Positions 60,764 through 64,000 of a stretch of 64,000 bases of DNA are shown one piece after another. The stretch lies in assembly GCF_016907275.1 (NCBI RefSeq), contig NZ_JAFBBP010000001.1:5074001-5138000 (forward strand). Reading direction: 5' to 3'. Position numbers and translations under genes: made by a program. The stretch's first letter is position 1. Each line of letters opens with the position of its first letter. The notes under the pieces are model-generated. The model was not told the DNA's origin and made no database searches. It saw only the letters and a list, made by a program, of their open reading frames with translations. Origin of the DNA: Micromonospora luteifusca. Its GTDB lineage: Bacteria; Actinomycetota; Actinomycetes; Mycobacteriales; Micromonosporaceae.

Positions 60764-61939
60764 ATGGTCGCTGCCGGTCGGCGCGGAGCGGACGGGGGCG
60801 CTCCGGCGGTCGTCCGACTCTGGGAACGCGCGGTGGTCACGCTGGGCGACCGGTTTCGTCGAGTACGCGCCATCGGCGGTCTCGCGGTGCAGGCCGGCCT
60901 GGCCGCGGCACTGTCCTGGTTCCTTGCGCGCCAACTGCTGAACATCTCGCAGCCGGTCTTCGCACCGATCTCCGCCGTCTCCACTCTCGCCGCGTCCGTT
61001 GGCCAACGGCTGCGCCGTACCGTCGAGCTGATCATCGGTGTCACCGTCGGGGTGCTGATCGGCGATCTGCTGCTCGTGGTGATCGGCACCGGGTGGTGGC
61101 AACTCGCGCTGATCGTCGTGCTGGCGATCGTGGTCGCCTTGTTCCTCTCGGGCAGTGCGGCGGTGGTGATCCAGGCCGGGGCGACGGCGGTGCTCATCTG
61201 CACGCTCAGCCCGTCCATCCGTGATCTGGAGATCCCCCGGTTCGTTGATGCGCTCATCGGGGGAGGGATGGCACTGCTGGTCACCGCCGTGTTGCTGCCG
61301 CTGAACCCGCTGCGGGTGCTCAACCGGGCCGCACGGCCGGTGTTGGATCTCCTCGTCACCCAGCTCGACGCCACCGCCGAGGCGCTGGCCGAAGGTGACG
61401 CCGCTCGTGCCCGGACCGCCCGCAGTGAGCTGCGGCAGAACAAGAGCCAACTGAAGGCGTTCGTCGAGGCGACCCAGGGGGCCCGAGAAGCCAGCACCCT
61501 GTCGCCGGTGCACTGGCGCGAACGGCACGGGCCGGTGGGCCGGTACGCGCGGGCGGCCGAGCCGATCGACCGGGCGATGCGCAACAGCGGAACCCTGATC
61601 CGGCGGTCCGTGTCGTTGATCGAGGACGGCGAACCGGTTCCGGAATCGCTGCCGGGAGCGGTGGCCGATCTCGCCGGGGCCGTCCGGTTGCTGAAGCGGC
61701 AGTTCGCCGCCGGTGATGAGCCAAACCGGGCGCGGGAGCAGGCGCTGCGGGCGGTCCAGGCGGCCGGTCGTGCCTACCGGGAGGGTGTCGGTTTCTCGGG
61801 TGCGGTGGTGGTGGCGCAGGTCCGGACGACAGTCAGTGACCTGCTGGTGGCCAGCGGGCTGACTCAGGAGGAGGCGAATCACCTGGTCCGGGGCATGTTC
61901 GGCGACCTGCGAGTGCCGCCCGACCCGCACCGGGACTGA
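60764..61939 (+). CDS. FUSC family membrane protein (aromatic acid exporter-like)
   Basis: A 391-residue protein. The N-terminal 180 residues contain about six membrane segments (GLAVQAGLAAALSWFLA, FAPISAVSTLAASVGQRLRRTVELIIG), matching the fusaric acid resistance/ArAE half-module. The rest (190-391) is a helical cytoplasmic domain. Family members export aromatic acids or other toxic organic acids. It stands alone with its own promoter region, divergent from the lipase-motif membrane protein. Confidence 0.88.
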   Translation: MVAAGRRGADGGAPAVVRLWERAVVTLGDRFRRVRAIGGLAVQAGLAAALSWFLARQLLNISQPVFAPISAVSTLAASVGQRLRRTVELIIGVTVGVLIGDLLLVVIGTGWWQLALIVVLAIVVALFLSGSAAVVIQAGATAVLICTLSPSIRDLEIPRFVDALIGGGMALLVTAVLLPLNPLRVLNRAARPVLDLLVTQLDATAEALAEGDAARARTARSELRQNKSQLKAFVEATQGAREASTLSPVHWRERHGPVGRYARAAEPIDRAMRNSGTLIRRSVSLIEDGEPVPESLPGAVADLAGAVRLLKRQFAAGDEPNRAREQALRAVQAAGRAYREGVGFSGAVVVAQVRTTVSDLLVASGLTQEEANHLVRGMFGDLRVPPDPHRD

Positions 61940-61967
61940 TCGTTGGCACCGCGATGAGCCATGACTG

Positions 61968-62007
61968 TTGCACTCTGAGCCAAAGTGGTGCCATGATGGT
62001 GCCATGG
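61968..62007 (+). promoter_or_regulatory. Promoter with tandem TGGTGCCATG operator and likely leaderless start
   Basis: TTGCAC (61968-61973), an 18-base spacer and CATGAT (61992-61997) predict a transcription start at about 62004, which is the ATG itself. Two 11-base repeats, TGGTGCCATGA (61986-61996) and TGGTGCCATGG (61997-62007), cover the -10 box and start. An inverted half-site TTGGCACC lies at 61943-61950. Short repeats of this kind are typical for ribbon-helix-helix repressors. Confidence 0.65.
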
Positions 62008-62534
62008 AGCTGAGGTCATACGTCGAGAACCTGCGTAACGAGTTCGCCGTGGCCGCGGAGGGCGTCGATCCGGAGGCCCGAATGCTGGCCGAACGGCTCT
62101 TCACCCAACTGGAGGCGGCCACCCGTCTCACCCTGCTCGAGGCACTGTCCGACGCGGCCGACGAGATCACCCGTGACCTTGCGCCCGGTTCGGTGCACGT
62201 CCGGCTGCGCGGGCGTGAGCCCGACTTCGTGGTGACGCCGGCCAGCCCGCCGACCGATGCGGCGGACGACGAGGTCAACGACCCACCGACGCCGTCGGCC
62301 CCATTGCTCGCGCCGCCCGAGGGTGACGACGGTGGCACCTCGCGGATCAACCTCCGGCTTCCCGACCACCTCAAGGCCAGCGTCGAGGAGGCCGCCGGTC
62401 GGGCCGGGCTCTCGGTCAACGCCTGGCTGGTGCGAGCTGTCGCCGGCGCCATCGGAGCGGGCGAGACGGAGCGTCGTCCGCCCCGCCGGGTGGAGCCGCG
62501 CTCCGGCCAGCACTTCACCGGCTGGGCCCGCTAA
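62004..62534 (+). CDS. Ribbon-helix-helix (HicB/CopG-like) DNA-binding protein
   Basis: A 176-residue protein. The N-terminal 75 residues are helical (ELRSYVENLRNEFAVAAEG). A Pro/Ala/Asp-rich linker follows, and a ribbon-helix-helix domain lies at about 118-150 (SRINLRLPDHLKASVEEAAGRAGLSVNAWLVRAV). The C-terminus is basic. Similar proteins are labelled HicB-like antitoxins, but no toxin gene is present. It precedes DUF4097 and a drug-type ABC transporter in a recurrent actinomycete arrangement, so a local transcription factor is more likely. Confidence 0.82.
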   Translation: MELRSYVENLRNEFAVAAEGVDPEARMLAERLFTQLEAATRLTLLEALSDAADEITRDLAPGSVHVRLRGREPDFVVTPASPPTDAADDEVNDPPTPSAPLLAPPEGDDGGTSRINLRLPDHLKASVEEAAGRAGLSVNAWLVRAVAGAIGAGETERRPPRRVEPRSGQHFTGWAR

Positions 62535-62608
62535 CTCCCCATACCCCTTCTTTCCCTCACGCCGCTGACAAGCGGCGACATTCGCCGACCACCTTCCGGG
62601 AGACCACC

Positions 62609-63454
62609 ATGCCTCTTTTCGACACACCAGAACCGATCACCGTCCAGATCGAGTTGCCCGTCGGGGACGCCTGGATCGCCGCAAGTGACCGCACCGACAC
62701 GGTGGTGACGGTGCGGCCCCGCGACCCGTCGAGCAAAGCCGACGTGAGCGCCGCGGAACAGACCACCGTCGAGTACACCGCCGGCAGACTGCTGATCAGG
62801 GCACCGAAGACCTGGCGGCGTTACGGATTCTTCGGCACCGGCCCGTCGGTCGACGTCCTGGTCGAGGTGCCGACCGGTTCGCGGGTGCACGCCGAGGCCG
62901 CGTGGGCGGCGTTCCGCTGCGAGGGCCGGCTCGGCGAGTGCCGCCTCAAGACCGGAGGTGGGATCCGGCTCGAGGAGACCGGGCCGCTGGACATCGACAC
63001 CAGCCACGGCGATGTCGCCGTCGAACGCGTCGCCGGTTCCGCCCGGGTCAAGTCCTCATCCGGCAAGGTGCGCATCGGTGCGGTCGACGGCACCGCAGAG
63101 GTCAAGAACTCCTCCGGCGACTGCTGGATCGGCCAGAGCGGCGGAAACGTCCGGATCAACACCGCCTACGGCGACATCACCGTCGACGCGCCCGCGGCCT
63201 CGGTGAACGCGCGCACCGCTTACGGCAACGTGCGGCTGGGCGAGGTCGTACGCGGGTCGATCGAACTGCAGACCTCCTACGGCGCGATCGAGGTCGGCAT
63301 CCGGCGCGGCACCGCCGCCTGGCTCGACGTCAGTTCCAAGCACGGCCGGGTGCACAACGCGCTCGAGACGACCGACAGCCCGGCGCAGACCGACGAGACG
63401 GCCGAGGTGCGGGCACACACCTCCTACGGCGACGTCACCATCCGCCGCGCCTGA
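62609..63454 (+). CDS. DUF4097 beta-helix protein
   Basis: A 281-residue protein without signal peptide or membrane segment. Repeated short strands of pattern S/T-G-x-V-x-I (RVKSSSGKVRIGAVDGTAEVKNSSGDCWIG, NARTAYGNVRLGEV) build the DUF4097 solenoid. Its function is unknown; in actinomycetes it lies beside ABC transporters. It begins 75 bases after the ribbon-helix-helix gene and 34 bases before the ATPase, so probably one operon. Confidence 0.88.
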   Translation: MPLFDTPEPITVQIELPVGDAWIAASDRTDTVVTVRPRDPSSKADVSAAEQTTVEYTAGRLLIRAPKTWRRYGFFGTGPSVDVLVEVPTGSRVHAEAAWAAFRCEGRLGECRLKTGGGIRLEETGPLDIDTSHGDVAVERVAGSARVKSSSGKVRIGAVDGTAEVKNSSGDCWIGQSGGNVRINTAYGDITVDAPAASVNARTAYGNVRLGEVVRGSIELQTSYGAIEVGIRRGTAAWLDVSSKHGRVHNALETTDSPAQTDETAEVRAHTSYGDVTIRRA

Positions 63455-63487
63455 ACCGGCAGCACACCGACCACGAAGGAGGAGATC

Positions 63488-64000
<513 letters not shown>

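Noticed and set aside
62004..62534. HicA/HicB toxin-antitoxin pair
   Set aside because: Only an RHH protein is present; neighbouring genes encode a DUF4097 solenoid and an ABC ATPase, with no small HicA-like RNA-binding protein.

Overview
The window is high-GC (about 70 percent) actinomycete DNA with GTG starts, GC-rich third codon positions, lipobox and Sec signal peptides, mycothiol-type and F420/LLM-type enzymes and a nickel superoxide dismutase. Gene style and content point to the Micromonosporaceae, probably Micromonospora; this is inferred from reading, not from a database match.

Left third (1-25783), sugar uptake and oxidation. Positions 1-6805 hold the end of a CUT1 sugar ABC transporter followed by an enolase-superfamily enzyme, a zinc alcohol dehydrogenase, an SDR and an aldo/keto reductase. 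This looks like a non-phosphorylative oxidation route for an aldose or deoxy sugar. A hairpin ends it against a convergent 1182-residue secreted ThuA/glucose-dehydrogenase-like/PKD/ricin protein (6890-10438). Positions 10963-16539 encode an Rbs-type (CUT2) transporter plus a tagatose/psicose 3-epimerase-like isomerase, followed by a secreted beta-helix/ricin protein. Positions 19075-25783 hold a clan GH-J-like hydrolase, a LacI regulator, a second CUT1 operon and a beta-lactamase-fold esterase.

Middle (26159-36418), plant cell wall degradation. Two secreted GH43 enzymes share a 96-residue C-terminal domain. They are followed by a WxL-like protein with a DUF916 membrane partner, a secreted esterase and a pectate lyase. 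Palindromes of form CTAAA-N4-TTTAG sit at three promoters (20044, 21291, 34442) and tie the GH-J gene, the CUT1 operon and the distant secreted esterase into one likely LacI regulon. Different LacI-like operators sit in the GH43 and pectate lyase promoters. A GH10 xylanase (49059-50252) lies further on.

Right part (36623-64000), mixed housekeeping and accessory genes: Ni-SOD, HAD and inositol-phosphatase-like phosphatases, an F420-dependent reductase-like protein, two LLM flavin oxidoreductases with a divergent MarR gene, a DUF4132 pair, methyltransferases, ArsR, a PIG-L deacetylase, an RtcB-PrfH RNA-repair/ribosome-rescue pair, a broken small gene with an in-frame TGA, a collagen-like sortase-anchored DUF3494 protein, a large membrane protein with a lipase motif, a FUSC protein, and a ribbon-helix-helix/DUF4097/drug-type ABC cluster cut by the window end.

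No rRNA, tRNA, CRISPR array, integrase or complete transposase was found. The repeat-like items are a 59-bp direct duplication between two transporter genes and an 80-bp interrupted palindrome at 36507-36586.
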